Assembly: GCF_004522155.1 (NCBI RefSeq)
Contig: NZ_SDEA01000001.1
Coordinates: 372,001-436,000, forward strand
Direction of reading: 5' to 3'
Origin: Paracoccus luteus
GTDB taxonomy: Bacteria > Pseudomonadota > Alphaproteobacteria > Rhodobacterales > Rhodobacteraceae
DNA length: 64,000 bases
Shown here: piece by piece, positions 1 to 10,227 of the stretch
Numbering within the stretch: the first letter of the stretch is position 1
How the letters are laid out: each line of letters begins with the position of its first letter
Position numbers and translations under genes: made by a program
The notes under the pieces: model-generated
The model's input: only the letters and a program-made list of their open reading frames with translations
What the model was told of the DNA's origin: nothing
Database searches by the model: none

Positions 1-6
1 GTTGAT

Positions 7-29
7 GGTGGGGTGGAACCCCACCCTAC
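7..29 (-). repeat. REP-type hairpin, copy 1
   Basis: A 23-base unit whose arms GGTGGGG and CCCCACC form a 7-bp stem around TGGAA, followed by CTAC. Read on the minus strand it starts with GTAG, the tetranucleotide that typically sits at the foot of bacterial REP hairpins. It is identical to the copies at 69-91 and 294-316. Confidence 0.85.
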
Positions 30-68
30 GCACCCGCGCCCTTGCTCGCCGGATACCGCTCTGCGGAT

Positions 69-91
69 GGTGGGGTGGAACCCCACCCTAC
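69..91 (-). repeat. REP-type hairpin, copy 2, carrying the RAYT stop codon
   Basis: Same 23-base unit and orientation as copy 1, 62 bases further on. The TAG of its GTAG head (complement of 88-90) is the stop codon of the adjacent transposase gene, so the gene ends inside the repeat. Confidence 0.85.
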
Positions 92-585
92 CATTCCCAC
101 CTTGGACCGCCGATCTCGCGGTGGACCGACGAATATGGCCAATCCTCCACCCGCCGCACCAACCCGTGCTTCACCGGATTAAACCAGCAATACCGAAGAT
201 GCGCCGCGAAATCCGCGTCATCGCGGCAATGATGCTCCCAGAACCGCCGCTGCCACACCCCCGCCTCGCCCTTCGCCGCCTTCGAGGGCGACCGTAGGGT
301 GGGGTTCCACCCCACCGCTTTCACGCCACGGGAAAACCGTGCCTTGATCGCCCCCCAGCGGACCGAGTAATCCGCATCCCCCTCCGGCAGCCGCCAGATG
401 CAGTGCAGATGATCCGGCAGCACCACCCAGGCTTCGATCTCGAACGGCCGTTCGTCGCGGGTCTGCCGCACCGCCTGCCGCAGCCGCTCCACCTCGGCGA
501 CCAGCAGCCACGATCCCCGGTCCGCGAGGGCGACCGTGAAGAAGATCGGCACCCCGAGCAGGCGCGGGCGGATATAACGCGACAT
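88..585 (-). CDS. REP-associated tyrosine transposase (RAYT, Y1/HUH family)
   Basis: 165 residues. RAYT proteins are single-domain HUH/Y1 endonucleases thought to bind and process REP hairpins. Visible signatures are His-Leu-His at residues 59-61 (PDHLHCIW) and the candidate nucleophile Tyr132 in RYCWFNPVKHG, with WQRRFWEHH between them. The ATG at 585 was chosen because the family begins MSRYxRPRL; an upstream GTG at 603 is possible. REP copies lie just downstream, one supplies the stop codon, and a third sits inside the gene encoding residues 90-98 (AVGWNPTLR). That insertion keeps the frame and falls between the two catalytic regions, so the protein may still work. A domesticated, non-mobile RAYT is the usual state of this family. 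Confidence 0.88.
   Translation of the reverse strand: MSRYIRPRLLGVPIFFTVALADRGSWLLVAEVERLRQAVRQTRDERPFEIEAWVVLPDHLHCIWRLPEGDADYSVRWGAIKARFSRGVKAVGWNPTLRSPSKAAKGEAGVWQRRFWEHHCRDDADFAAHLRYCWFNPVKHGLVRRVEDWPYSSVHREIGGPRWEW
294..316 (+). repeat. REP-type hairpin, copy 3, inside the RAYT gene
   Basis: Exact reverse complement of copies 1 and 2, headed by GTAG on the plus strand. It lies within the transposase coding sequence and is translated in frame as about eight residues. Confidence 0.85.
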
Positions 586-829
586 CCCCGCACTCTGCCG
601 CACCAGCGGTTAACAAAGCCTCATCGCATTGACCCGCCGGCATGCACGGCGGCAAGTGTAGCCGGCCCACTTCACAGCCGTCATCCCGCAAAGCCTCGCA
701 TGAGCTTCGCCTTAGCTGACGCCCCCTCAAGCCGCGTCCAGCTTCCATCCTTCCGGCCCTCGGGCTTGACGAACCGCGCCGCCGCCGCTGTTCTGGGCCA
801 CAGCACACCCAGGACAGGGACGCCACGCC

Positions 830-1141
830 ATGACCCCCGACACCGCCCGCGAAACCCTTCTCGCCCGTCGCGCCGAACTGCTGGGCAACCTCGAACGGAT
901 CGAGGATCAGCTTGACGATCCCGTCTCCAAGGACTGGGAGGACGCGGTGTCCGAACGGCAGGGGGACGAGGTGCTGTCGGCGCTGGGGCAGTCCGACCGG
1001 GCGGAACTGCGCCGCATCGATGCGGCGCTGGCGCGGGTGCAGGCGGGGGAATACGGCGACTGCGTTCGCTGCGGCAATCCCATCGCGGAAAAGCGGCTGC
1101 AACTGCTGCCCGACACGCCGTTCTGCGCCAACTGCGCCTAA
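830..1141 (+). CDS. TraR/DksA-family C4 zinc-finger protein
   Basis: 103 residues. DksA/TraR proteins insert a coiled coil into the RNA polymerase secondary channel and alter initiation. The N-terminal half is a predicted helical hairpin rich in Glu, Arg and Leu. The C-terminal third holds a complete zinc finger, CVRC then FCANC with 17 residues between the pairs, and the chain ends immediately after. The canonical DksA coiled-coil tip D-x-x-D-x-A is not seen, so it resembles the short TraR-like or general-stress members rather than housekeeping DksA. A second paralogue at 25343-25765 has the opposite pattern: good tip, only one cysteine. The gene stands alone; the target promoters cannot be inferred. 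Confidence 0.85.
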   Translation: MTPDTARETLLARRAELLGNLERIEDQLDDPVSKDWEDAVSERQGDEVLSALGQSDRAELRRIDAALARVQAGEYGDCVRCGNPIAEKRLQLLPDTPFCANCA

Positions 1142-1233
1142 GCGGTTGACGCGCAAGATTTTCGCGCGGTTGGGGAACGCGGGGGCGGGCCGGTGCATTT
1201 CAGCCTTGACCGTCCAGCGCGAAAGGCCGCCCC

Positions 1234-1761
1234 ATGCGCCATCCAGCACGATATTCCGCCATCCAGATCGCGCTTCACTGGGCGGTCGTGGTCCTGATCG
1301 TCGTCCAGCTGCTGACCGGCGACCTGATGAGCCATTATTTCCGCGACCTGATGCGCGCCGCTGAAACCCGTCCGGAACTGGGCAACGCCGTGTGGCACAT
1401 GGTGTCTGGCGGGACGATCCTGATCCTGATGCTGACGCGGCTGGCGCTGCGGTTCACCCACGGGACGCCGCCGCCCAAGGCGGGCTCGCCCTCGTGGGAC
1501 GTCATGCTGTCCAAGCTGAACCACTGGCTGTTCTATGTCGTGGTGATCGCGATGCCGGTCGTCGGGCTGTCCGCCTATCTGATCCCCAGCCGGGCGATGG
1601 GCGAGCTGCATGAAAACACCGTCCCGGTGCTGCTGGCGCTGATCGCGCTGCACCTGGCGGGCGTGGTCTATCACCAGTTCATCCGCAAGGATCACCTGAT
1701 CCGCCGCATGACAAGGCCGGAACAGGGGGTCGAGCATGTGCCCCCCGCCCGGCCGCGCTGA
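1234..1761 (+). CDS. Cytochrome b561-type di-heme membrane protein
   Basis: 175 residues, four predicted transmembrane helices. Members of this family carry electrons between quinol and acceptors at the inner membrane; many have no known partner. Histidines fall where heme ligands are expected: LHW near residue 15, WHM near 55, NHW near 96 and the HLAGVVYH stretch in helix four. The N-terminus (RYSAIQIALHWAV) is typical of the CybB-like group. It is followed after 27 bases by a small membrane protein gene on the same strand, possibly one transcript. The physiological partner is unknown. Confidence 0.87.
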   Translation: MRHPARYSAIQIALHWAVVVLIVVQLLTGDLMSHYFRDLMRAAETRPELGNAVWHMVSGGTILILMLTRLALRFTHGTPPPKAGSPSWDVMLSKLNHWLFYVVVIAMPVVGLSAYLIPSRAMGELHENTVPVLLALIALHLAGVVYHQFIRKDHLIRRMTRPEQGVEHVPPARPR

Positions 1762-1788
1762 CCGGATGACGCCAGGAAAGGTCTGCCG

Positions 1789-1992
1789 ATGTCGCGCCTG
1801 ATGATGTTTCTGATGATGATCGCGGTCCCGTCGCTGGCAGGGGCGGGCGTGATCGTCATGCTGGTGCTGGGGTATTACGACTGGCGGGCGATGCTGGCGG
1901 CCGCGGTCGTCGGCGGGGTGGCCGGGGTGCCGGTCAGCCTGCTGGTCGCGCGGCGCATCCGGCAGATGGACCCCAAGGACAGCCTCGACTGA
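1789..1992 (+). CDS. Small two-helix membrane protein
   Basis: 67 residues with two hydrophobic segments (about 4-27 and 32-53) and a charged tail ARRIRQMDPKDSLD. It resembles the short conserved membrane proteins of Rhodobacterales that databases sometimes mislabel CTP synthetase; nothing in it supports that enzyme. The ATG at 1789 follows GGAAAGG at a good distance. Function unknown; co-transcription with cytochrome b561 upstream is plausible. Confidence 0.7.
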   Translation: MSRLMMFLMMIAVPSLAGAGVIVMLVLGYYDWRAMLAAAVVGGVAGVPVSLLVARRIRQMDPKDSLD

Positions 1993-2002
1993 CCGGCACC
2001 GC

Positions 2003-2770
2003 TCAGCCGTTCAGGAAGGACGCGACGCGGTCGGCAACCTCGGCCGGCTTTTCGGCGTGCAGCCAGTGGCCGGTGCCGGGCACCGTCTCGACCTGCGCCT
2101 GCGGGAACAGGCTGCGGATCGCCGCAAGGCCGCTGTCGTCCACATAGTCGCTGTCACCGCCGCGCAGGAACAAGGCCGGGCCGTCGAAGGGCGCGCCGCC
2201 GTCGGGCCAGCCGGTCAGCCGGTCCATCTGCGCGCGCAGCACGTCCAGGTTCATCTTCCACCGCGGGGGGTCGGATTTCACGTCCAGCGATTGCAGCAGA
2301 AAGGCGCGCACGCCCGGATCGTCCAGCTGCGCCGCCAGCGCCGCATCGGCGGCGGACCGGGTGCGCACGCCGGACAGGTCCGTCGCCTCGATCGCGTTGA
2401 TGATGCCGTGCTGGCTGTGCCGATAGGCGACGGGCGCGATGTCCAGCACCGCCAGCCGCCGCACCGTTCGGGGCCGGGTCACGGCCAGCCACATCGCCGC
2501 CTTGCCGCCCATCGAGTGGCCGACGACATCCGCAGTCCCGCCGTGATTGGCGATGACGCGGGCAAGGTCGCCCGCCATCGCGTCATAGGAATGGTCGTCG
2601 TCCCTGAACGATTCGCCGTGATTGCGCATGTCCACCGACAGCACGCGGCGCGTGTCCGACAGCGTGCGGGCGATAACGCCCAGGTTGCGCCCCTGTCCGA
2701 ACAGCCCGTGGGCGACGATCACGGGGGGCAGGGCGGATTGCGGGCCGGTCGCGGTGATGTTCAGCATCAT
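2003..2770 (-). CDS. Alpha/beta-fold hydrolase (YbfF-like esterase)
   Basis: About 255 residues. The fold is recognisable from VIVAHGLFGQGRNLG (oxyanion loop), the nucleophile elbow GHSMGG, an acid in the LRGGDSDYVDD region and the C-terminal histidine in VPGTGHWLHAEKP. These give a full Ser-Asp-His triad, so it should be an active esterase or thioesterase; the substrate is not predictable. The ATG at 2770 is preferred because AGGATGG precedes it at about five bases and homologues begin at this point; an in-frame ATG lies at 2779. It converges with the 67-residue membrane protein gene and is divergent from the 126-residue membrane protein gene. Confidence 0.85.
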   Translation of the reverse strand: MMLNITATGPQSALPPVIVAHGLFGQGRNLGVIARTLSDTRRVLSVDMRNHGESFRDDDHSYDAMAGDLARVIANHGGTADVVGHSMGGKAAMWLAVTRPRTVRRLAVLDIAPVAYRHSQHGIINAIEATDLSGVRTRSAADAALAAQLDDPGVRAFLLQSLDVKSDPPRWKMNLDVLRAQMDRLTGWPDGGAPFDGPALFLRGGDSDYVDDSGLAAIRSLFPQAQVETVPGTGHWLHAEKPAEVADRVASFLNG

Positions 2771-2844
2771 GGGCGCCATCCTAGCGTCACTGGAAACCGC
2801 CCGCCAAGCCCCCTATCCTGCGGGGCAGGAACCAAGGGGGCGCC

Positions 2845-3225
2845 GTGACGGACGATGTGCAGGCGATGGCCGACGAGGTCGCGCAGTTGATGGCGCAGCG
2901 GCTGGGCGGCGCGCGCCGGGGCGCGAGGCCCGATCTTGCGACCATGCTGCGCCGCCGGGGCGGGGCGCTGCCGCGCCGCCAGCGGCGCGCGGCGCAACTG
3001 CTGGCGCGGACACAGGCGCAAGCTGGCATCCCCAAGGTGGCGCGCCAGATCGACACGCGCCGTGCGGCGCGCGCGCATGCCGATCTGGTCCGCTATCTGC
3101 GCCCGCTGGGCAAGGCCGCACGCTGGCAGGCGGGGGCGCTGAACCTGGCGGCCGCCGTCATGTTCGGGCTGATGCTGCTGGCGGCGGGCGTGCTGTGGGT
3201 GCTGGTCTGGCGCGGGTTCGTCTGA
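2845..3225 (+). CDS. Hypothetical protein with C-terminal membrane anchor
   Basis: 126 residues from a GTG preceded by AAGGGGG. The first hundred residues are strongly basic and alanine-rich, with no recognisable domain; residues about 100-123 form one hydrophobic helix, so it is predicted to be a cytoplasmic helical protein anchored by its C-terminus. No family recognised. It ends at a bidirectional hairpin shared with glyA. Confidence 0.6.
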   Translation: MTDDVQAMADEVAQLMAQRLGGARRGARPDLATMLRRRGGALPRRQRRAAQLLARTQAQAGIPKVARQIDTRRAARAHADLVRYLRPLGKAARWQAGALNLAAAVMFGLMLLAAGVLWVLVWRGFV

Positions 3226-3242
3226 GGCTTTCCGCGCCGACA

Positions 3243-3269
3243 AAGGCCCGCGGCTGATGCGCGGGCCTT
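3243..3269. terminator. Bidirectional terminator hairpin
   Basis: AAGGCCCGCG and CGCGGGCCTT form a perfect 10-bp stem with a 7-base loop between two convergent genes. The flanking A and T bases make it usable in both directions, although the T tracts are short. Confidence 0.7.
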
Positions 3270-3293
3270 GGCGGTCTGCCGGTCAGGCGGCCG

Positions 3294-4577
3294 TCACAGG
3301 TCGGGATACAGCGGGAACCGGGCGCACAGCGCCTTGACCTCGGCTGCGACCTTCGCCTCGACCTCGGCGTTGCCGTCGGCGCCGTTGGCGGCCAGCCCGT
3401 CCACCACCTCGGTGATCCAGCGGCCGATCTGGCGGAACTCGGCCTCGCCAAAGCCGCGGGTGGTGCCGGCGGGCGAGCCGAGGCGGACGCCCGAGGTTAC
3501 GGTCGGCTTTTCCGGGTCGAAGGGGATGCCGTTCTTGTTGCAGGTGATGTGGGCGCGGCCCAGCGCGTCCTCGGTCTGGTTGCCCTTGACGCCCTTGGGA
3601 CGCAGGTCGACCAGCATCAGATGCGTGTCGGTGCCGCCGGTGACGATGTCGAGTCCACCCTTCATCAGCTCGTCCGCCAGCGCCTGCGCGTTGACGATGA
3701 CCTGCTGTGCGTAATCCTTGAAGTCCGGCCGCAGCGCCTCGCCGAAGGCCACGGCCTTGCCGGCGATGACATGCATCAGCGGGCCGCCCTGAATGCCGGG
3801 GAAGATGGCCGAGTTCACCTTTTTCGCAATGTCGGCGTCGTTGGTCAGGATCATCCCGCCGCGCGGGCCGCGCAGGGTCTTGTGGGTCGTGGTCGTCGCC
3901 ACATGCGCGTGCGGGAACGGCGAGGGGTAAAGCCCCGTCGCGACCAGACCGGCGAAATGGGCCATGTCCACGATGAAATACGCGCCGACCTGATCGGCAA
4001 TCTCCCGCATCCGGGCAAAGTCGATGATGCGCGGAATGGCCGAGCCGCCGGCGATGATCGCCTTGGGCTGGTGCTCGTTCGCAAGCTGCTCGACCTGATC
4101 GTAATCCAGCAGGCTGTCCTGCTGGCGCACGCCGTATTGCACGGCGTTGAACCACTTGCCCGACTGGTTGGGCTTGGCCCCGTGGGTCAGGTGGCCGCCG
4201 GCGTCAAGGCTCATCCCAAGGATGGTGTCGCCGGGCTTCAGCAGCGCCTGAAACACGCCCTGGTTCGCCTGGCTGCCGCTGTTCGGCTGGACGTTGGCGA
4301 ACTCGCACCCGAACAGCTGCTTTGCCCGGTCGATGGCGAGGTTCTCGGCGATGTCCACGAACTCGCAGCCGCCGTAATAGCGCCGGCCGGGATAGCCTTC
4401 GGCGTATTTGTTCGTCATGACCGAGCCCTGCGCCTCCAGCACCGCCTGGCTGACGATGTTCTCGGACGCGATCAGCTCGATCTCGTCGCGCTGGCGGCCC
4501 AGTTCCTTGCGGATGGCGTCAAAGATCGCGGGATCGCGGTCGGCCAGCTTCTCGGTGAAAAACGCGTTGTCCGTCAT
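3294..4577 (-). CDS. glyA: Serine hydroxymethyltransferase
   Basis: 427 residues, the normal length. The PLP enzyme interconverts serine and glycine, passing the one-carbon unit to tetrahydrofolate. The PLP lysine is Lys233 in [30 protein letters not shown] and the YYGG loop are intact. The ATG at 4577 is preceded by GGAGGAA at an ideal distance; the reading frame is open for about 960 bases further upstream, but that part is antisense to the NAD kinase gene and is not coding. It is transcribed alone, ending at the hairpin at 3243-3269. No glycine riboswitch was seen upstream. Confidence 0.97.
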   Translation of the reverse strand: MTDNAFFTEKLADRDPAIFDAIRKELGRQRDEIELIASENIVSQAVLEAQGSVMTNKYAEGYPGRRYYGGCEFVDIAENLAIDRAKQLFGCEFANVQPNSGSQANQGVFQALLKPGDTILGMSLDAGGHLTHGAKPNQSGKWFNAVQYGVRQQDSLLDYDQVEQLANEHQPKAIIAGGSAIPRIIDFARMREIADQVGAYFIVDMAHFAGLVATGLYPSPFPHAHVATTTTHKTLRGPRGGMILTNDADIAKKVNSAIFPGIQGGPLMHVIAGKAVAFGEALRPDFKDYAQQVIVNAQALADELMKGGLDIVTGGTDTHLMLVDLRPKGVKGNQTEDALGRAHITCNKNGIPFDPEKPTVTSGVRLGSPAGTTRGFGEAEFRQIGRWITEVVDGLAANGADGNAEVEAKVAAEVKALCARFPLYPDL

Positions 4578-4727
4578 GGGATTCCTCCGGCGGGTTTGCA
4601 GGGGTGTTAGCCGCTTTGCCGCCCCGGTTCCAGAACGCAAGCGACGGTGGCGGCGCGGAAATGCGTTGCCGGCCGTCACGCCGCCGGCAAGGCTTGCCAA
4701 GTCGCGGCCGGGGTGCAGGATGCCCCC

Positions 4728-5480
4728 ATGACCGCCATCCATTTCGCCGCCAACGAGACCGAGATCGCGACCAGCGCGCTGGGACGGCTGATGCACCGTT
4801 ACGGGCAGGCGCCCGCGTCGCGCGCCGACGTGATCGTGGCCCTGGGGGGCGACGGGTTCCTGTTGTCCACGCTGCGCCAGAACCTGGGGCGGCCGGTCTA
4901 TGGCATGAACCGCGGGACCGTCGGCTTCCTGATGAACGACTATGCCGAGGAGGATCTGCCCCGGCGCATCCGCGCGGCCGAGGAAACGGTGATGCATCCG
5001 CTTGCCATGACCGCCAGCACCCCCGAGGGCGAGGAGCACAGCGCCCTTGGCATCAACGAGGTCAGCCTGCTGCGCGCGGGCGCACAGGCGGCCAAGCTGC
5101 GCATCAGCGTCGACGGCAGGGTGCGGATGGAGGAGTTGATCTGCGACGGCGTGATCCTGGCGACGCCGACCGGGTCCACCGCCTATAACTATTCGGCGGG
5201 CGGCCCGATCCTGCCGCTGGGGTCGGACGTGCTGGCGCTGACCGCCATCGCGCCGTTCCGCCCGCGCCGCTGGCGGGGCGCGATCCTGCCGCAGTCGGGC
5301 GTCGTGCGCATCGACGTGCTGGACCCGTCCAAGCGCCCGGTCATGGCCGACGCCGATTCCGCCGCCGTCGAGCGCGTGCGCTGGGTCGAGATCCGCAGCG
5401 AGCCCAGCATCTCGCACCGCATCCTGTTCGACCCCGGCCACGGGATGGAGGAGCGGCTGATGCGCGAGCAGTTCATCTAG
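4728..5480 (+). CDS. nadK: NAD kinase
   Basis: 250 residues, as usual for alphaproteobacteria. It phosphorylates NAD to NADP with ATP or polyphosphate. The GGDGF motif lies at residues 40-44, the NE motif in GINEVSL, and the glycine-rich [18 protein letters not shown] follows. The ATG at 4728 was taken because the conserved N-terminus starts here; an in-frame ATG at 4647 would add 27 unrelated residues. It is divergent from glyA. Confidence 0.95.
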   Translation: MTAIHFAANETEIATSALGRLMHRYGQAPASRADVIVALGGDGFLLSTLRQNLGRPVYGMNRGTVGFLMNDYAEEDLPRRIRAAEETVMHPLAMTASTPEGEEHSALGINEVSLLRAGAQAAKLRISVDGRVRMEELICDGVILATPTGSTAYNYSAGGPILPLGSDVLALTAIAPFRPRRWRGAILPQSGVVRIDVLDPSKRPVMADADSAAVERVRWVEIRSEPSISHRILFDPGHGMEERLMREQFI

Positions 5481-5529
5481 CGGGACGTTCCTGAAACCGC
5501 GCGGGCGGTTTCCGCGCGCGCGGCCGCAT

Positions 5530-5550
5530 GGATATTTGAACAAGGAAGAA
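5530..5550 (+). repeat. Dispersed GATATTT/AAGGAAGAA repeat, copy a
   Basis: GGATATTTGAA followed by CAAGGAAGAA, in the spacer between nadK and prfC. One of at least seven copies in the window, all in spacers (others at 24141, 26821, 57315, 57364, 61361 and 61528). Confidence 0.7.
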
Positions 5551-5593
5551 TGCGCGTGTTGCGAGGGGGGCGCGCGCGCGGTAAAGCCCGCCC

Positions 5594-7192
5594 ATGCTGG
5601 ACAACCGCCCCCAACTGCCCCCCGACATCGCCCGCCGCCGGACCTTTGCGATCATCTCGCACCCCGACGCGGGCAAGACGACGCTGACCGAAAAGTTCCT
5701 GCTGTTCGGGGGCGCGATCCAGATGGCGGGGCAGGTCCGCGCCAAGGGCGAGGCGCGCCGCACGCGGTCCGACTTCATGAAGATGGAGCAGGACCGCGGG
5801 ATTTCCGTCAGCGCATCCGCCATGAGCTTTGATTTCGGTGAATATCGCTTCAACCTCGTGGACACCCCCGGCCACAGCGATTTTTCCGAGGATACCTATC
5901 GCACCCTGACCGCCGTGGACGCCGCGATCATGGTGATCGACGGCGCCAAGGGTGTGGAAAGCCAGACCCGCAAGCTGTTCGAGGTCTGCCGCCTGCGCGA
6001 CCTGCCCATCCTGACCTTCTGCAACAAGATGGACCGCGAAAGCCGCGACACGTTCGAGATCATCGACGAGATCCAGGAAAACCTGGCCATCGACGTGGCG
6101 CCGGCAAGCTGGCCCATCGGCATGGGCCGCGACTTTCTGGGCACCTATGACCTGCTGCACGACCGGCTGGAGCTGATGGACCGCGCCGACCGCAACCGCG
6201 TGGCCGAGTCGATCAAGATCTCGGGCCTGGATGATCCCAGGCTGGCCGACCACGTGCCCGAGGGCCAACTGGCCAAGCTGCGGGAGGAGGTCGAGATGGC
6301 GCGCGAGCTGCTGCCCGCGTTCGACCGCAAGTCCTTCCTGGAAGGGCACATGACCCCGATCTGGTTCGGCAGCGCCATCAACAGCTTTGGCGTCAAGGAG
6401 CTGATGACCGGCATCGGCGAATACGGCCCCCAGCCGCAGCCCCAGACCGCCGCCGAACGCCAGATCGCCCCCGAGGAGGAGGCCGTCACCGGCTTTGTCT
6501 TCAAGGTGCAGGCCAACATGGACCCCAAGCACCGCGACCGGGTGGCCTTCGTCCGTCTTGCCTCGGGCCACTTCGAGCGGGGGATGAAGCTGCTGCACGT
6601 CCGGTCGAAAAAGCCGATGGCGGTCAGCAATCCCGTGCTGTTCCTCGCCGCCGACCGCGAGCTGGCCGACGAGGCGTGGGCCGGCGACATCATCGGCATC
6701 CCGAACCACGGCCAGCTGCGCATCGGCGACGCCCTGACCGAGGGCGAGGCGCTGCGCTTTACCGGCATCCCCAGCTTCGCGCCCGAGCTGTTGCAGACCG
6801 TGCGCGCGGGCGACCCGATGAAGGCCAAGCATCTGGAAAAGGCGCTGATGCAGTTCGCCGAGGAAGGCGCGGCCAAGGTCTTCAAGCCCGCGATCGGGTC
6901 GGGGTTCATCGTCGGCGTGGTCGGACCCCTGCAGTTCGAGGTGCTGGCCAGCCGGATCGAGCTGGAATACGGCCTGCCCGTCCGGTTCGAGCCGTCGCAG
7001 TTCACCAGCGCCCGCTGGGTCTCGGGTCCGCGCGAGGCGGTCGACGCCTTCGCCGCGACGAACAAGCAGCACATGGCGGCCGATCACGACGGCGACCTGG
7101 TCTATCTGACGCGGCTGCAATGGGACATCGACCGCGTCGTGCGCGACCATCCCGACCTGAAGCTGACGGCGACGAAGGAGATGATGGTCTAG
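5594..7192 (+). CDS. prfC: Peptide chain release factor 3
   Basis: 532 residues. RF3 is a ribosome-associated GTPase that recycles RF1/RF2 after termination. The G1 loop HPDAGKTT is at residues 23-30, G3 is DTPGHSDF and G4 is NKMD; EF-Tu-like domain II and the RF3 C-terminal domain ([14 protein letters not shown]) follow. The length matches the family. It stands alone downstream of nadK and ends before the hairpin at 7201. Confidence 0.96.
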   Translation: MLDNRPQLPPDIARRRTFAIISHPDAGKTTLTEKFLLFGGAIQMAGQVRAKGEARRTRSDFMKMEQDRGISVSASAMSFDFGEYRFNLVDTPGHSDFSEDTYRTLTAVDAAIMVIDGAKGVESQTRKLFEVCRLRDLPILTFCNKMDRESRDTFEIIDEIQENLAIDVAPASWPIGMGRDFLGTYDLLHDRLELMDRADRNRVAESIKISGLDDPRLADHVPEGQLAKLREEVEMARELLPAFDRKSFLEGHMTPIWFGSAINSFGVKELMTGIGEYGPQPQPQTAAERQIAPEEEAVTGFVFKVQANMDPKHRDRVAFVRLASGHFERGMKLLHVRSKKPMAVSNPVLFLAADRELADEAWAGDIIGIPNHGQLRIGDALTEGEALRFTGIPSFAPELLQTVRAGDPMKAKHLEKALMQFAEEGAAKVFKPAIGSGFIVGVVGPLQFEVLASRIELEYGLPVRFEPSQFTSARWVSGPREAVDAFAATNKQHMAADHDGDLVYLTRLQWDIDRVVRDHPDLKLTATKEMMV

Positions 7193-7200
7193 GTGGAACA

Positions 7201-7221
7201 GGGGCGGCCTTGCGCCGCCCC
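7201..7221. terminator. Hairpin between prfC and gdhA ends
   Basis: GGGGCGGC and GCCGCCCC form an 8-bp stem with a 5-base loop directly after prfC and just beyond the gdhA stop. A weak T tract follows on the plus strand. It probably terminates one or both converging transcripts. Confidence 0.6.
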
Positions 7222-7229
7222 GTCGCGTT

Positions 7230-8741
<1,512 letters not shown>

Positions 8742-9164
8742 TCAGCCGACCGACACGTCCATCGTGATGTCGGCTTTCAGCAGCTTGCTGACCGGGCAGC
8801 CCAGCTTGGCCTTTTCGGCCGCGGCCCGGATCGCGGATTCGTCGCCCGATCCGCTGATGGCGGTCGTCAGATGCGCGGTCTTGATGGCGAAGCCGTCGCT
8901 TTCCTGGTCCAAGCCGATCGCCGAGGTGGTCTGGATCGAGACGCCGGTGATGCCGTCGTCGGCCAGCACCTTGGACAGCGCCATGCTGAAGCAGGCGGCG
9001 TGGGCCGCGCCGATCAGCTCTTCCGGGTTGGTGCCGGGCTGCCCCTCGAAGCGGGCGCGCACCCCATAGGGCTGCGCCGACAGCGCGCCGGATTCGGTCG
9101 AGACCTCGCCCGAGCCGTCCTTGAACCCGCCCTTCCATTTCGCGGAACCTGTCTTGGTGATCAT
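8742..9164 (-). CDS. OsmC-family peroxidase
   Basis: 140 residues. OsmC/Ohr proteins reduce organic hydroperoxides with a pair of cysteines. Both are present: Cys58 in AAHAACFSMAL and Cys123 in LGCPVSKLL, and Arg37 or Arg39 may be the catalytic arginine. It follows the OsmC subtype (KAKLGCPVSKLL) rather than Ohr. GGAGGG precedes the ATG at 9164. It lies upstream of gdhA on the same strand, separated by about 160 bases with a hairpin, and is divergent from the EamA transporter gene. Confidence 0.9.
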   Translation of the reverse strand: MITKTGSAKWKGGFKDGSGEVSTESGALSAQPYGVRARFEGQPGTNPEELIGAAHAACFSMALSKVLADDGITGVSIQTTSAIGLDQESDGFAIKTAHLTTAISGSGDESAIRAAAEKAKLGCPVSKLLKADITMDVSVG

Positions 9165-9259
9165 GGAACCCTCCTTTGTGTTCGCCGCCCAACGCGGGGC
9201 GCGTTGCGTCGGTTCAACGGGCAGGCTAGGCGCTGAACCCGCGCGAGGGAACGATCCGC

Positions 9260-10144
9260 ATGCCGATCCACGAACTGGCCGCCCTGGGGGCGGCGACCTG
9301 CTGGGCGATGACCGGCCTGCTGGCGGCGGGGCCGGTCAGGGCGCTGGGGCCGTTCGGGTTCAACCTGATCCGGCAGGGCTTCGTCACGCTGCTGCTGGCG
9401 GTGCTGGTGGCTGTGACCGGCAGCTGGCGGGGCATCGACCCGGACTGGCTGGCGCCGCTGGTCTGGTCGGGGCTGGTCGGAATCTTCCTTGGCGATTCGG
9501 TCCTGTTCTTTGCGCTGCAGCGGCTGGGGCCGCGCCGCACCGGGGCGCTGTTTGCCATGAACGCGCCGATCGCCGCGCTGCTGGGCTGGCTGTTTCTGGG
9601 CGAGACGCTGTCCCCGCAGGGCATCGCGGGGGTGGTGCTGTGTTCGGCGGGCGTCGCGGTCTGCGTGCTGGGGCGCGGCGGGTCGCATCATTTCGACGCG
9701 GTGCGCGGCCCGGTCTGGATCGGGGTCGCGCTGGGGCTGGTCGCCGCGGTGGGGCAGGCGGGCGGGTCGCTGATCGCGCGGCCCGCGATGGCGGCGGGCA
9801 TGGACCCGATGGTCGGCTCGCTGATCCGGGTGGCGGTGGCCGTGGCCTGCCTGTCCGCGCTGAGCGCGACGGGGGGGCGGACCTTTCGCCCGGCGGGGCC
9901 GATGACCGCCCCGGTGGCGGCGCAGATCGCCGCCTCGGGCATCCTGGCGATGGTCGTGGGCATGACGCTTTTGCTGTTTGCGCTGCAGGGCGGCAAGGTC
10001 GGCATCGTGTCCACCCTGTCGGCGCTGTCCCCGGTGCTGATCCTGCCGATCCTGTGGGCCGTGACGGGGGAACGCCCGACCGCCGCAAGCTGGCTGGGCG
10101 CGCTGATCGCCGTCGCCGGGATGGCGCTGATCTTCTCGCGCTAG
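9260..10144 (+). CDS. EamA/DMT-family transporter
   Basis: 294 residues with ten predicted transmembrane helices in two EamA repeats of about 140 residues each. The second conserved motif (GAALFAMNAPIAALLGWLFLGETL type) is clear near residues 95-120 and again near 265-285 (LPILWAVTGERP). Family members export amino acids, metabolites or nucleotides; the substrate is not predictable. Convergent genes and a separate start suggest independent transcription. Confidence 0.88.
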   Translation: MPIHELAALGAATCWAMTGLLAAGPVRALGPFGFNLIRQGFVTLLLAVLVAVTGSWRGIDPDWLAPLVWSGLVGIFLGDSVLFFALQRLGPRRTGALFAMNAPIAALLGWLFLGETLSPQGIAGVVLCSAGVAVCVLGRGGSHHFDAVRGPVWIGVALGLVAAVGQAGGSLIARPAMAAGMDPMVGSLIRVAVAVACLSALSATGGRTFRPAGPMTAPVAAQIAASGILAMVVGMTLLLFALQGGKVGIVSTLSALSPVLILPILWAVTGERPTAASWLGALIAVAGMALIFSR

Positions 10145-10159
10145 GCGAGTCCGGCTTGT

Positions 10160-10172
10160 CCCCCCCCCCCCC
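10160..10172 (+). repeat. Homopolymeric tract of 13 cytosines
   Basis: Thirteen consecutive C bases between eamA and the RgpF-like gene, 55 bases before the latter's start codon. Tracts of this length are prone to slipped-strand change in bacteria. Confidence 0.9.
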
Positions 10173-10178
10173 GCGTGT

Positions 10179-10208
10179 AGGTGTCCGCGCGGGTGCGCGC
10201 GGACACCT
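10179..10208 (+). terminator. Strong hairpin before the RgpF-like gene
   Basis: AGGTGTCCGCGC and GCGCGGACACCT make a perfect 12-bp stem with a 6-base loop, 6 bases after the C tract. It is 19 bases before the next start codon. No T tract follows, so it may be an eamA terminator or a leader hairpin of the downstream gene. Confidence 0.6.
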
Positions 10209-10227
10209 GCATCGGCAAGGCACGATC

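Noticed and set aside
1789..1992. CTP synthetase label for the 67-residue protein
   Set aside because: No nucleotide-binding or amidotransferase motif; it is a small two-helix membrane protein.
3294..5543. A 749-codon open frame covering glyA and extending upstream
   Set aside because: Only the 427 residues starting at 4577 match serine hydroxymethyltransferase; the rest is antisense to the NAD kinase gene, a usual artefact in high-GC DNA.
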